From contig JAIXMQ010000051.1 in the NCBI GenBank assembly GCA_025716855.1, positions 124,001 through 188,000 of the forward strand: a DNA stretch of 64,000 nt. Reading direction: 5' to 3'. The position numbers were made by a program, and so were the translations under genes. The DNA is from Pilaira anomala (lineage: Eukaryota; Mucoromycota; Mucoromycetes; Mucorales; Mucoraceae). The notes below the pieces were generated by a model. The model saw only the letters and a list, made by a program, of their open reading frames with translations. It ran no database searches and had not been told where the DNA came from. Each line of letters starts with the position of its first letter. Within the stretch, counting starts at the first letter, position 1. Shown in pieces: positions 33,313 through 45,223 of the stretch.

Positions 33313-34260
33313 TTATAATCTTGGTATTATTCCAATATGCCATGAAGTTCTTTTCTCGACCGTATTTAAAAAAGAAGAATGGACACACCAAACTCTTTTA
33401 TGATTTTGTATGGTTTCTACCGACCTTTGATTTTCAATCTCAATAAATAATCTTCTAGTCTGATCATGTTCTTCTTCATCTTCATCCTCTTCATCTTCTT
33501 CATCCTGTGTCATACTAATATCGTCTCCTACCACTATCGCAGCTAATGTATGACACCATCTTAATAACATCCATAATCCTTCTGCTTTGACTGAAGGTAC
33601 CACAAGGTACCTAAGCCTTGGACATTTCGCTACAATCAATCTCGCCACAGAGGCCGTCAATACATCATATGGATTTAACGTCAAAGCAATCAAATCCGAT
33701 CCAAACGTAGGCAAGATTGCATTACTCAATGCCCCCGGATGATGAAAGTAATGCGATATCTGCGTCAAGGGTGAATTCTTTTCTGGTACAAGTTCACTTG
33801 GAAATATAAAGAAGGAAGGACAACAGGGAAAATAAGTAGTTGTCTGTACTGAGGAATGAAACGCATCTAATGCTTCATGTCGAATCAGTTCTAAAGGTAT
33901 CTCTGTTACCATGAAACAAGTTGAAGGTCTCATCAAGTACTTTAAACTATTGAGTTGCTTTGGGTATATACTCGACTGTAAAAACTCGAGTTGAGGACAA
34001 TGGATAAGGATATATTGATACAAGTCATTTGAAAATACTTGAGACTGTGGTAACTTGATGGTCTCGATCGAAGGCGCGTAGTGTATGAAAAATAATTTAA
34101 TGTCTTTTTCTGTGAGTTGTTCATCGTCTGGAAAGATCACCTTTTTATACACTCGATGTCGAACAAGTTGAAACGTGTATTTACATACAAATAAATAAGG
34201 TGTTAAATCTTGACTTGAAGTTAATTGAATAATTCGCATCAACAGTTCATTGGGTAACAT
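33313..34260 (-). CDS. F-box-like protein with acidic insert
   Basis: A single exon of 315 residues. It begins MLPNELLMRIIQLTSSQDLT, a short F-box ('LPxELLxxI...L..L...VCK'), followed by divergent LRR-like segments ('SIETIKLPQSQVFSNDLY', 'CPQLEFLQSSIYPKQLN', 'CPRLRYLVVPSVKAEGLW'). A run of Asp/Glu lies near residues 255-268. It is probably a substrate receptor of an SCF ubiquitin ligase; the target cannot be read from sequence. It is in tandem with the TPR-F-box gene, 144 bp away and on the same strand, so the two could be old relatives. Confidence 0.7.
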   Translation of the reverse strand: MLPNELLMRIIQLTSSQDLTPYLFVCKYTFQLVRHRVYKKVIFPDDEQLTEKDIKLFFIHYAPSIETIKLPQSQVFSNDLYQYILIHCPQLEFLQSSIYPKQLNSLKYLMRPSTCFMVTEIPLELIRHEALDAFHSSVQTTTYFPCCPSFFIFPSELVPEKNSPLTQISHYFHHPGALSNAILPTFGSDLIALTLNPYDVLTASVARLIVAKCPRLRYLVVPSVKAEGLWMLLRWCHTLAAIVVGDDISMTQDEEDEEDEDEEEHDQTRRLFIEIENQRSVETIQNHKRVWCVHSSFLNTVEKRTSWHIGIIPRL

Positions 34261-35125
34261 GATATATATATATATATATATATAAAGAAGAGAGTAAAAA
34301 AAAAAAGGGGGAGGTGGGGGGGGGAACGGGAAGGGAAAGAAAGGGAGGATAGGAAGAAGAGAAAAAAAGGGAGAGAGAGAGAGAGAGAGAGAGAGGGTCG
34401 GAAGCGGCTTATGTGTGTGTGTGTGTGTGCGTATTGTGTGTATATGTCTATTCCCAATTAATTCAACTCACATGCTTTCTTTCTGAAAACAGTCTACAAA
34501 TGCATTCTTTTTTTTAGCAGTACTTTTTGATTGGATCATTCAAACAAGTTGACAAAAACCCACATAAAAAAGGGGTGGGCTTTTTTTTTTCTCATTTTTT
34601 GCATTAAAACACAAAAATCAACCAAAATTGGTTAACTCACTAATAAAAGGTAGTACCATGATTTTACTGAATATATGTACCATGACTTTAAATTTTGTTT
34701 GAATATCATAATATTATCTGTAACTTACAGTCTTGTGGTTTAAATAAAAATGAAAAAAAGAGAGTTAAAAGAAAAAGAAACATGGATTGTTAATGAAAAA
34801 AAAAAAAAAAAACCATTTGAAAGACCTTCTCTATATATAAATAGTCACAATCAGAAAAAAAAAAAAAAAATTAAAACAAGAGTACCCAGTTTTGTTTTTC
34901 TTTTTTTTTTTTTTTTTTTTTTTTTTAACTTACTTCTTTCTGTTTTGTCTCGTCCACAACACATATGCTTCATTAATGAGTTAGTGTAATAAACAAAATA
35001 TATATATATATAAGGAAAAAAACTTATAATAGAAAAACATAACCAAAACTAACACAGACGCTATAAAATAAAATCAAGATAATTTATCAGAGAATATACA
35101 TTATAGTTTACAACACTATGCGGCC
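34261..35125. other. Divergent promoter region with simple repeats
   Basis: Shared upstream region of the F-box gene (-) and the HMG-box gene (+). It holds a TA repeat at 34262-34283, a G-rich patch, a GA repeat (~34373-34395), a TG repeat (~34411-34428), several A and T runs, and a TATATATATAAGG box near 34999-35011 that may serve the HMG gene. No ORF of interest. Confidence 0.5.
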
Positions 35126-35197
35126 ATGACACAAGCACAGCTAATAGAAAATAATAGTGAACAACAGCAACAACAGCAACAACAGCAACAGCAACAA

Positions 35198-35229
<32 letters not shown>

Positions 35230-35427
35230 TAAACAGCAACAACAGCAACAGCAGCAGCAAACGTTGGTGCAAGACCCTAATGTTTTTAGTTTAGCTTATA
35301 CCTCATTTCCTTTAATTCGTATGGCTCCTCCTCAACTCCATCAACCTACTTTAGCAAAAGAAATACCAACGAATATACCTTTAGACAATAATGAGAATAA
35401 TAGAGCAGCAACAGCAGCAGTAGCTGT

Positions 35428-35473
<46 letters not shown>

Positions 35474-36424
35474 ACTCCCATTCGTGTCACTCGACCTCCT
35501 AACGCTTACTTGTTATTTAATAAGGAAATGAGAAAGATTTTAAAAGATCAAGATCCCACCATGAAAGTTGCAGAGATTAGTAAAGAAATAAGTAGTCGTT
35601 GGAAACACATGCCAAAGGTAAAAAAAAAAAAAACAATATACATTGTTATCAAATTCATATACTGATAACAATTCAATTAGGACCAAAAAGATCATTATGT
35701 AAAGCAAGCGAATAAATTAAAAGAAGAACAAAGAGCACTACACCCCAACTCAATGTATATTCGACGCTCTCGAGCAGAACTCGTAAAGGCTGGTCACTTT
35801 ACAAAACGATCATCATCATCATCATTATCATCATCATCAACATCATCATCATCCGCTACAACTACAAACGAGGAACCAATTACAACAACATTAAAACGTA
35901 AAAAGTCAAAGCATAAAAAGAACGGATCAATACCAAAGCATCCATTATCAGCCTACATGTGGTACTTAACCGAAGTCAGACCCGAGACAATGCGTAATTA
36001 CCCAGGTTCAAATGTAGGCCAAATTAGTAAATTATGTGCCGAACGATGGAACACAATGTCAGAAGATGCTCGATTGCCCTGGAAAATAAAAGCAGAATCA
36101 GATAAAGGAAGATATGCCCGTGAAATGCAAATTTATGCTTTACAAAATGATCATCATTTAGGACGTGGTACAAGACAAAAGTATCGTCCTAGTACCACCA
36201 CACTCGATTTAAGTCATCATCATCATCATCAACAACAACAACAACAAGATAATACTACATCGTTTGTGGTAGATGATACTGTACCGATTTTTTATACAGA
36301 TGATAAATTATATCAAATACCTACCACTAGTCCTAATTCGATTTTGCATAATCCAATGACTTTAAATCCAAATGCTTTACTTCATAATAATCATCATCAT
36401 AATCAAAATGATTCTTATCATTGA
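35126..36424 (+). CDS. Protein with two HMG boxes, poly-Gln and poly-Ala
   Basis: Two exons (35126-35617, 35681-36424) join in frame to 411 residues. A Gln-rich N-terminus and an Ala run precede a first HMG box of the MATA/SOX sequence-specific type ('VTRPPNAYLLFNKEMRKI', 'EISKEISSRWKHMPKDQK', then 'YVKQANKLKEEQRALHPN'). A Ser-rich linker and basic patch lead to a second HMG box of the non-specific HMGB type ('IPKHPLSAYMWYLTEVRP', 'GQISKLCAERWNTMSEDA'). The tail is His/Gln/Asn-rich. It is probably a transcription factor. SexM/SexP of Mucorales are also HMG proteins, but the usual sex-locus neighbours (triose-phosphate transporter, RNA helicase) are absent here. Confidence 0.85.
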
Positions 36425-36583
36425 AACGTTTAATAAAAATTCAATTTTCGATAGAATAAGGTATTGTATTTACTATATATCAATGCATTTCAAAGCTTGT
36501 AGTGCTTGTATTTTATTTTATGTATCTTTACGGCTGTTTTATATACACACCACTGAAGTTATATTGTGAATGATGAGAGGGAT

Positions 36584-37927
36584 TTAAATGAGTAGAATAC
36601 ATAGGATATAAATGGGTAAACTTGTCAATGCAATTTCCTTTACAGAATAAAAAAAGGAAAAAATAGGTCTCGAGATAGGTAGTTGTAAAGGAGGAGAAGT
36701 AGAGGCAATCCCAATTTCTTCTTTTGATAATAAACCAAAAGATCTCGGTACAGAGTGAGACAAGAACGTATGATGTAAGATCAAGATTAACAAGGTTAGA
36801 GCCAATAAATAACCATATTGTACGAATAAACCAATTTGATCTGGTAACCAACATAATTCAGAAAATAAAGTATGTGGGTCAGAAATATCCAACATGAGCA
36901 AACCTGGGTATTGCATCCCTTGAGCCATACTAAAAGTCGGTACAGTAATTTCTACAATCTTGTTGTCTTTATGAAACACTTTACAGTAATCATGGTCATC
37001 AGCTGAGAAAATAGCTACGGGCTGAATTTTATCTAATAATAAATTTGAGAGTTCATAACTGACTAAATTTTGATATTGATAACCATATTGATTTTTTATA
37101 ATTGTATTTTGTTTTTGTCGGTTTGGACCACAAGATATAGATGAATCACGATAAAGAGGTACATGAGTCAATAAGATACGTTTTTTAGTATTAATATCTG
37201 CACCTAGTAGTGAAACAACATTTAAGGCATCTTGCCGAACACGAGAATCATCCGAACTGAGTGAAACTGTATCAATCACGATAAATGAATAGAATTCAGT
37301 TTCTATAATATATGAACTATTTCCAAAATAAGACTGAAATCTTTGTTGTATTTCGTAATTTACGCCATTACCGAAGCCTATATCATGATTTCCAGCCATA
37401 AAATGTTGTTTCTGGGCTGAAGAAGATGCTGGAAATATATTGTGAAACCTATTTACTTCTTGATCAAAGCTGGTGGTATAAATAAAAATAGAAGGTTTAG
37501 ATTTCTTGGCGTTTTTTTAAAATAAAGATAGATTGAACTTACAGTGTGTCATCCCATTCTCTACCATTATCCATTAAATCTCCTATTATAAAAATATCTG
37601 TAGGTTGTATGAATCTTGTTAAATACTTGTAATTACGTTTCATGTATAGACTACTATAGAATTTTGCAAGTGAAATGATAAATGGGTTCTTTTTATAAGA
37701 TTTATCATCTGTTATTTGAGGGTCTGCAATGAGCATGATTTTCCCCGTCTACATAGAAAAAAAAAGCTTAAGTAAATCTGTTTTAAATATGTAACTGGTA
37801 CAAATGATTGCTTTACAGAATTTATAGCACATTTCTTTGCAGTTATCCAAAAAGTAAAGAATTCATGATTTAAAATAAATAAGAACCAAAGAAATCTAAA
37901 TAAAACAATTATCCACTTTGTTCGCAT
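36584..37927 (-). CDS. Cdc1/Ted1-like ER metallophosphodiesterase (GPI-anchor remodelling)
   Basis: Three exons (37927-37817, 37748-37543, 37469-36584) give 400 residues. An N-terminal membrane helix (MRTKWIIVLFRFLWFLFIL) precedes a calcineurin-type metallophosphoesterase domain with its five metal blocks: 'LIADPQ', 'IIGDLMDNGRE', 'MAGNHDIG', 'LLTHVPLYR' and 'SADDHDYC'. Two hydrophobic helices close the chain ('YGYLLALTLLILILHH', 'ALTSLPIYILCILLI'). Cdc1, Ted1 and mammalian PGAP5/MPPE1 remove ethanolamine-phosphate from GPI anchors in the ER, and the DDHDYC block fits that group. Which of the two yeast paralogues it matches is undecided. It converges with the HMG gene with 159 bp between stops. 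Confidence 0.82.
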
Positions 37928-38031
37928 CACAGTAAAAAAAAATATATATATAATCAGGAAAAAAAAGAGAGAGAAACAAGGGAAAAAAATAATTATCCAA
38001 AACAATTTATAAGGGTAAATTTTTTTTTTTC

Positions 38032-38061
38032 TGCGTTTTTTTGCTTTTTCTGACAGGTAAC

Positions 38062-38097
<36 letters not shown>
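38032..38097. repeat. CA microsatellite upstream of the Cdc1/Ted1-like gene
   Basis: About 15 CA units (38065-38095) after a T-rich run, in the 183-bp gap between the casein-kinase stop and the phosphodiesterase start. Confidence 0.8.
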
Positions 38098-38098
<1 letters not shown>

Positions 38099-38109
38099 TG
38101 TTATTATTA

Positions 38110-39199
38110 TTAAAAGCATGATATTAAGCCACAGGTAACAAAAGAAATGAATTGATTCCAAAAACCTTTTTTCCGTGAAGCATCATCATAATCATGGGTA
38201 TTGTTCAAGTTCTTTAATGGTGGTTGAGTACGCGTATAAGATGTATCGATTTGTTGAGTTGCATAAGGTTCATGGTGAGCAGCAACACGTGTATCATTGG
38301 TAGGTCTAGCACTTGTACGAGTAGTTGTGATACCTTTACCATGATTCAATAACATCCAATCATAAACCACATTTTCATTACCAGCAGAATTTATCAAGAC
38401 TTTTGTAAACAAATCTCTCAAGAAATCATAATCTGGAGTTTCTTCAAAACCTAATTTTCTTACATATTGTAAATAAATTCCAAATTCTTCAGGAAATCCT
38501 GAACATAATTCACGAATAGTAGTCGTCTGCTTCTTTTCTCCAATTTTCTCATATTTTTGTTTATTCGTTGCAGCCTTTAATCCTTGCCATGGTAACGAAC
38601 CTCTTAAGAAATACATAAAGACATGACCTAATGATTCTAAATCATCTCGACGCGATTGTTCTCGTCCTAAATGTGTATTGATACTCATATAACGTGCTGT
38701 ACCCGAAAGACTCTTTCTTTCACGATATGGAATATGTTGCTTTGTTTTTGGGTCACGATATTGTTTGGCCATACCAAAATCAATCAAGTAAACTGTATTG
38801 GCTTCACTCGTTCCTTGTCTACCAATCAAAAAGTTATCAGGTTTAATATCTCGATAAATGAGATTATTTTCATGCACGCTTTGAATACGTGTGATCTATA
38901 AGCAAGTTATTTATGCGTCTCTATAAATAAATAAATATATATTACCATGTTACGAGCAAGGGTAGCAACCGTCCTAACACTAAATTTTCTTGAACAATTA
39001 TCAAATAAATCTTCCAAACTAGGCCCTAAAAGATCAATCACTAGAATATTATGTAGTCCTTCTTGACCAAAATAATAAGCTGAAGGAACTCCCTCTACAT
39101 ACAAATATACATAAAAAAAAAAAAAAAAAAAAAAACTATATTAAAAAGGAGTTCATTTTTTAAGGAGCTTTAAAAAAAAAATAGCCAAAATATAGGGGG

Positions 39200-39230
<31 letters not shown>

Positions 39231-39560
39231 GCCCTTCTTTTTTTACCTGTGCCAGATAATATTTTGTATGTTCTATATTCGTCTCTTAATTGAGGTGCAT
39301 CTGATTTTCTAGGTTCGAACTTGATGGCCACTTGAAGATTGTTTAGTAGATTGGTACCTTTTTTTTATATAAAAAAAAAAAATAAAGTTGTCAGTTTATT
39401 TTGAATATCACAACAAGTGTATTTACAGATATACGTTTTTTTTTTTTTTTTTTTTTTTTTTACCTTCATAGATAATACCAAAACTACCTTCTCCCAACTT
39501 TCTACCTACTTTGTAATGAACTCCTACTACGTTGGTACTATTATTACTACTGCTAGACAT
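38110..39560 (-). CDS. Casein kinase 1 (Yck-like, membrane-anchored)
   Basis: At least four exons from 39560. The N-terminus [20 protein letters not shown] leads to the glycine loop '[12 protein letters not shown]' and the catalytic Lys in '[15 protein letters not shown]'. Later motifs are '[11 protein letters not shown]', the catalytic loop '[10 protein letters not shown]', '[13 protein letters not shown]' (DFG), the CK1-specific '[16 protein letters not shown]' in place of APE, and '[20 protein letters not shown]'. The chain ends '[13 protein letters not shown]' with two Cys near the C-terminus, which suggests palmitoylation as in Yck1/2. Yck kinases act at the plasma membrane in nutrient sensing and endocytosis. 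Two introns carry long A runs just after or near the donor. The kinase core is intact. Confidence 0.92.
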
Positions 39561-39761
39561 TGGTTATAAATATACTATGTATGGTTTATAGGGGCAGGAG
39601 GGAATAATAATAATAATAAAAAAGAAAAAAAAAAAAGGATAAAAATAAAAATAAATAAAAACAAAAAAAAAAAAAATAAAGAGGCCCAAAAAAAAAAAAA
39701 ACAAAAAAAAAATTACATCACTTTGGCCCTCTTTTCACACACACATGTATAAAAAAGTAAC

Positions 39762-39796
<35 letters not shown>

Positions 39797-39847
39797 CAAA
39801 AAGAGATCAATTCTTCTTTTCTTTATTTTTTTACATATGTATAAAAT

Positions 39848-41616
39848 TTACAAGGTAATTTGAGAAACTTCATACAAGTAAGCACCTAATAATTGAGTAC
39901 CATTGATATAATTGGAACGATCCAACTTTTCGTTAATAGAATGTGCACCCTAAGTAACAAAAAAAAAAAAATGAGTTTTAAAAAATAGGTGTTGTATATC
40001 TTTGTTTAAACTTACATCATCACCACGACCCATTGGTAACAATAATACATTCTTCTTGAGTGCATCTTGGAAAGATAAAGTGACTGGAATGGAACCACCT
40101 TCACGAGTTAAATCAGGCTTTACCTTATAAACAGTCTCTACAGCCTTAGCAGCAGCAACTAAATAGAAAAAAAAAAAAAGGTTAATTATATATATGTATA
40201 CACTTTATACAAGTACGACTTACCATAGTTGGGATGATCGGGACTAGATAACCAGTAGTTACCATCATGAGTACAATGGACATCAAGTTTGTTCTTTGAT
40301 CCAAGTTCAGCAAATTTCTCTTGACAGAACTTGACGACTAAAGCAGAGACCTCCTTGGGGTCCATATCGGGTACAGTACGAATAGAGAATTTACCGGTAA
40401 CACATGCAGGAATAACTGTCTTGTCACCAGGACTATAGAAACCACCTTCAACACCATGAATAGATAAAGAAGGGTTTCTCCAACGACATTGAAGTGTTTC
40501 ACGAATACCATCATGAATATTAATTTGGTTGCCAACTGCAGCGTGAAGTTCATCCATATTGAAAGCCAAGTTATCATAAGTCTTTTGTTCCTCATCTAAA
40601 TTATTTAAAATTGTTAATTTTTTGTTTGTGTGGGAATATATATATAAAAAAACTTACCAGATAAGGCACGGACATGCTCATAGATACCAGGAACGAGGAT
40701 TTTACCATTCACATCCACAAGTTGACTCATGACCTTAAAGAGATCAGTCATAGGCTCATGAATAGTACCACCAAATACACCAGAATGAAGATCAGCAGCA
40801 GGTCCCTTAATCTTCATATGGAAGTAAGAGACACCACGAAGACCGTAAGTCAAACAAGGCTTAGAGGTACCAAGCCAGTAGTTATCTGAAATACAAACAG
40901 CATCTACATCCTTAAAGTACTTATCGGCTTCATCAAAGATCAAAGCATCTAATCCTTCTGATCCTGATTCTTCCATACCTTCAAGACAGAACTTGATGTT
41001 CACAGGTAATTCAAGTCCTAATGCTTTATGTGCATCAACTACATTAATCCAACCAAGTACAGGTCCCTTATCATCAGTAGAACCACGACCGATCAAACGG
41101 TTCTTTTCATCTTCGACCAAGGTAAAAGGATCAGTATTCCAACCATCTTCTAAAAGGGCCTAACAAAAAAAAAAAAAAAAATCATGATATCATTTAGTAC
41201 ACATAAACACATACATATACATGATATATATATATATATATATACACTTACAGGTTGTACATCGTAGTGACCATAGACAAGAATAGTCTTCTTGGCAGGG
41301 TCATTACCTACTGTGGCAAGTACAATAGGAGGTAAATCTAATTCTGTACCATGCCAGTCTTGTTTACCGAGGTCACGCGTTTCAACGCTAGCACCAAGTG
41401 CTTTAAGTTCGGCAATCAACCAGTCTGCCATCTTGAAGACATCAGGACGATGAGCAGGGTCACCACTCACACTTTATACAATTTTTATAAATAAAACACG
41501 AAAAAGAATATATATATATATATGTATATATTTTACCTAGGAATAGCAACTGCCTTACGAAGTCTTTCAACGAAATCGTTTTGATGTTTATCAACGTATT
41601 CTAAAAATTGTTCCAT
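39848..41616 (-). CDS. DUG1: Cys-Gly metallodipeptidase, M20 family (DUG1/CNDP2)
   Basis: Exons run from [20 protein letters not shown] at 41616 to 'YEVSQITL' at 39848. Metal and catalytic blocks of M20A dipeptidases are present: '[11 protein letters not shown]', '[11 protein letters not shown]', '[16 protein letters not shown]', 'CISDNYWLG', the dimerisation-domain '[13 protein letters not shown]', and '[16 protein letters not shown]' for the last His ligand (across a splice). In yeast Dug1 hydrolyses Cys-Gly released from glutathione and other dipeptides in the cytosol. At least five introns are present; the longest have AT-rich microsatellites. It is complete. The 3' end faces the kinase start 287 bp away. 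Confidence 0.94.
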
Positions 41617-41798
41617 TTTTTAATATAAACAAAAGATAAAAGAAAAAAGAAAAATAAAAAAATATAGCTCTCTTTTTATATATCATGAAAAAAAAAAAAA
41701 AAAAAAAAAAGGTTTATATATTATAAAACGCGCGGTAGAAATCAATTGCCGTTTAAAATAGGCGTGCGAAAAATAATCTGGGAAACAGTCTGAATGTT

Positions 41799-42008
41799 CT
41801 ATTGGTAGCCAGTTGACCCAAATCCGCCTACACCACGATCAGAATCCTCTAATGACTATTACAAGCAGTTTTAGTAAGAAATTTCCTTATTTAGTATACC
41901 ACTTACTTCAACTTCTACAACAGCAGGTGTATAAATCTTTTCAATAATTAATTGGGCAATACGGTCACCACGCTTAACTGTATAGATAACAAATTAAGCT
42001 TTCTCATT

Positions 42009-42047
<39 letters not shown>

Positions 42048-42422
42048 TGAGTAATCTTCTTTACTAAAGTTAAACATAATCACACCAACAGGTCCACGAT
42101 AATCTGCATCAATTACACCAGCACCTGTATCTAAATGATGTTTGGCGGCTAATCCAGAGCGTGGTGCAACACGACCATAATGTCCTTCAGGAATAGCAAT
42201 AGCGATATCTGTAGCTACAATAGCTTTACCTTGAGCAGGAATCACATTGTCATGAGCACTTTTTTTTTTTTTTAAATAAAGACATCAGTTTCTTTCTTGA
42301 TCTACTTTTTTTTTTTTTTTATAAGTTTACCAGTAAAGATCGTAACCAGCAGCAAGTGCTGACCCGCGTGTAGGAATTTGTGCATATTCTGAAAGACGTT
42401 TAACTAAGAGTGGTGAAGACAT
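41799..42422 (-). CDS. DUT1: dUTP diphosphatase (dUTPase)
   Basis: Four exons (42422-42331, 42258-42047, 41977-41907, 41855-41799) give 143 residues, the normal length of a trimeric dUTPase. Motif I '[11 protein letters not shown]', motif II '[10 protein letters not shown]', motif III '[13 protein letters not shown]', motif IV 'RGDRIAQLI' and motif V '[10 protein letters not shown]' are all readable in order. The enzyme hydrolyses dUTP to dUMP and pyrophosphate, limiting uracil in DNA and feeding dTMP synthesis. The second intron starts GTAAAA and holds a run of more than 30 A. The ATG follows 'actttatc' and is preceded by T-rich DNA. Confidence 0.96.
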
Positions 42423-43821
42423 GATAAAGTTTTTATTCTAAAAAGAGGGGGAGGGAAACGCGTTTCAATTGAATTATTGGTTTTTTTTTTGAAAAAAAAG
42501 CGCGTTTTGTGACTATGAATTTCTGGGCTTATTAAACACCATTGTTTTTAAAGGGAGAACAATTGCAAAATATACCGATCAGGAAAAATTATCCCCATTA
42601 AATCTTGATTGTCGCTATATTTAACATTTTCTTCAATTTGCAATTGATCATGGCTAAACTTAATTCCCGGAAGTTGTTCTTCCTTCTCAACTGTATTTAG
42701 ATAAGTTTTTGAATCTACTTTATTTTTAAATTAAACTTGTACATATAAATATAAAGGAAGTGGAGGATAAGCAGATAGGTATTCCTTACGCATGAATTGA
42801 TAAGGTAGAGAGAATAACAACAACATTTTTAAATGTCGTGCTTCGAATTTATGATATATTAACTTGTATGTGTCCTCTCGTCAGAGAGCCACAATCAACG
42901 GCGTTTTTGTTACACGTTGTTGGTAGAAAACCAGACATTCGGAACAAGTATAAAAACACCAAGTTTTAACTGAAAAAGAGCTATTCTTTTCATATATGGC
43001 TGAATAAATCTATTACTCATACGAATACATTAAATACAAAGAGATATTTCTCTTCTTTGTAAATAAATGACCATTTATTTTATTTTTGTTAGTTCATAAA
43101 AAATGAGTGTTTTTTTTGTACGTGGTGCCTTTCCTAAAAAAAAATAAGGTTGTAGTGCGCCTAACATTTTGTGTGTAATCAAAGTGATGGGAAAAAGGAC
43201 CATTTTTCCGTGAAATCGCCTGCAATATAATTAATAAGGAGGTCCGTCATCTTGAACCAGTAAAAACATCTCTTTTGCTTTTATATTCAATTATGCGGTA
43301 ATAATAATAATAAAAAACTGGCTGTAAAAAATAATATGCCTTTCTTTCTTTTTTTTTTTATCCAAATCCTTTTGACTCATTGTAGGTGCACGTTAAGCGA
43401 GTTTAACCGGGAATTATGTAAGATATTACATGTACTTATACAGATAAATGACGATTTGTGAAACAGTGAAGAGTTTATAAAATTAAATCCACTTCTCGAA
43501 CACACAACATAAACCGAGGTTTTGTGTGCCGTAGAATAAAATGAATACAGTAGTTACATGTGTCACTACTAGTTCACAGTATATATACCACCACACAGTT
43601 GACATACTTCTTCTACTACTACTATTACTACTATTACTATATGTTGTAACAACTTATTCTACAGAACTGGCTGCTTTTAAAAAAAAAATAGAAGAGTGAG
43701 ATGTAAGGCATGATTAAATAAGAGAAAAGGGCCGTTGCGAAAAAATGAGCTCAGCTGCGATCATTTTTTCTTTAAATTCGGTAATTTTATATTTCTGTTT
43801 TTTCTTTTGTTTCTATCATCA
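42423..43821. other. Intergenic region, no gene seen
   Basis: 1.4 kb between divergently transcribed genes. It has a TATAAAAACACC box (42950), a CTA/TTA trinucleotide stretch (43611-43640), and several T runs. No tRNA or conserved coding was found. The last ~130 bp are the leader of the small membrane protein gene; an in-frame upstream extension exists but lacks a good start. Confidence 0.5.
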
Positions 43822-44240
43822 ATGTCGACAACTAGTTTTAATATATTATGGGTGTTATGTGTCTTGTTATTATTAGGAGCATTCATGGTGGCAATGAGAA
43901 GACGTCGATTAGCTGCTAAAGCAGAAGGTTTTATGTCTTATCTTTAATCATGTATCATATTTATCTAATAATAATAATAAAATTATATATAGCCTTGGCA
44001 CGACAGCAACATCAAGCTTCAATAACTTTTATACGCTCAAACACGGGGCAAGAAGTTCGCATACATATGCCACGAACCGAGAACTCAAACCCTACACATC
44101 CAATACCAACCACAACAGTGAATACTGGTGCGTCAACTATACAACCACCACCACCTGCTTTTAATAGAGAAGATCCACCACCACCTTCCTATCAAGACTA
44201 TCGAAAAGATGTACTTGTTCAACCTCCTCGAAATGACTAA
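43822..44240 (+). CDS. Small single-pass membrane protein with PPxY motif
   Basis: Two exons (43822-43927, 43993-44240) join in frame to 117 residues. MSTTSFNILWVLCVLLLLGA gives one membrane helix close to the N-terminus, followed by a strongly basic stop-transfer 'MRRRRLAAKAEA', so the long tail should be cytosolic. The tail is Thr/Pro/Asn-rich and carries 'PPPPAFNREDPPPPSYQDY', with PPPSY matching the PPxY ligand of WW domains in Rsp5/Nedd4 ubiquitin ligases. By layout it resembles yeast adaptors such as Sna3/Sna4. It is a guess from motif and topology; I do not recognise a named family. An upstream in-frame ATG at 43745 is possible but would place an extra hydrophobic stretch first. Confidence 0.7.
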
Positions 44241-44382
44241 AAAAAAAAAAAAAAAGAAAAAGAAAAAAAAGGAAACCTTCCCCCCCCCATCTCGTCTTTT
44301 TATTTTTTTTTTCTTTTTTATGTAGTATATTATAAAAAGAAAAAAGAAAAAAAAAACTTTGTTATTATTTATTTTGTATAGT

Positions 44383-45223
44383 TTATGCTATTTCGTTTGG
44401 TATAAGTTCATATTCTTCATCTTCTTGTTGTGTTTCTGTTTCCATGACAGCATCCAATAAAACCCTTCTTTCAGTTTTCATCCGCTTTAATTTTTTATGA
44501 GCCATTTCTAATTCGTCCTGAAGCATCTCGTTTTCTCTCAAGATGTAAGATAATTGTGCTTTAGCGAGTCTGTATTGAGTATAAGCTGAGGAACCAGATA
44601 CAAGTGTCTGTGTGGTTGGTTTTAATTCGGTCGTGCCTGATTCCTGGTCTGATTCATCTCCAGAAGAACTTGTTGTAAAGTCCATTCGATTCCTCATTCG
44701 TTTATTTTTAGACAACATATCCAAGGACGTTTTCTTTATATTGTTCTTTCTAGATTTTGAGGATATAGTAGGTGTGATTTGTGCAATATAGGTAGGTGCT
44801 GGTTTATATAAACTTTCGCCATGCTCTGCTTTTTTATGTCGAACCAAGGCATCCATACGACCGAATCTGTGTAATAAAAGAAATGTTTAAAAAAAAAAAG
44901 AAAAAAGAAAAAAGAAAAAAGAGAACAATATATTACGTTTGTCCACAATTATTTGTTATACATTCAAACGGTTTTTCACCTGTATGAATTCTTAAATGCA
45001 TCATTAAAGCGAATCGGTTATGGCATTTTGCACCCTGTCTTGAACAATTAGTCCAATCACAATAGTAACCACCTTTTTTCCAACCCACATGATCTTCTGA
45101 AAGATGAGAAGCAAGTGAAGCATGGTTTGGAAACACTTTTAAACATGAATTCCAGTGACAAGTTAAATTAGTTGTGCCATGGTTGTTGTGCTCATCTAGA
45201 CTAGTTATACTCTCGTCTGTCAT
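44383..45223 (-). CDS. Three-finger C2H2 zinc-finger protein (Iec1-like)
   Basis: Two exons (45223-44937, 44866-44383) give 256 residues; the splice falls inside the third finger and restores 'CGQTFGRMDALVRHKKAEH'. The fingers are 'CHWNSCLKVFPNHASLAS' to H-x4-H, 'CDWTNCSRQGAKCHNRFA' to 'HLRIH', linked by 'TGEKPFEC', and the third as above. A Ser/Thr linker and an acidic coiled coil ('SYILRENEMLQDELEMAHKK') follow. The order (WxxC finger with H-x4-5-H, 'CSRQG' finger, coil at the end) resembles fission yeast Iec1, an INO80-complex subunit. That match is from memory. A role in chromatin or transcription is likely either way. Confidence 0.75.

Noticed and set aside
33122..33391. 89-codon reverse frame in the F-box spacer
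   Set aside because: Runs through homopolymers and overlaps the first exon and 3' end of real genes.
35126..36424. HMG gene as a mating-type (sex locus) gene
   Set aside because: The usual flanking transporter and RNA helicase genes are absent, and two HMG boxes of different types are not the sexM/sexP layout.
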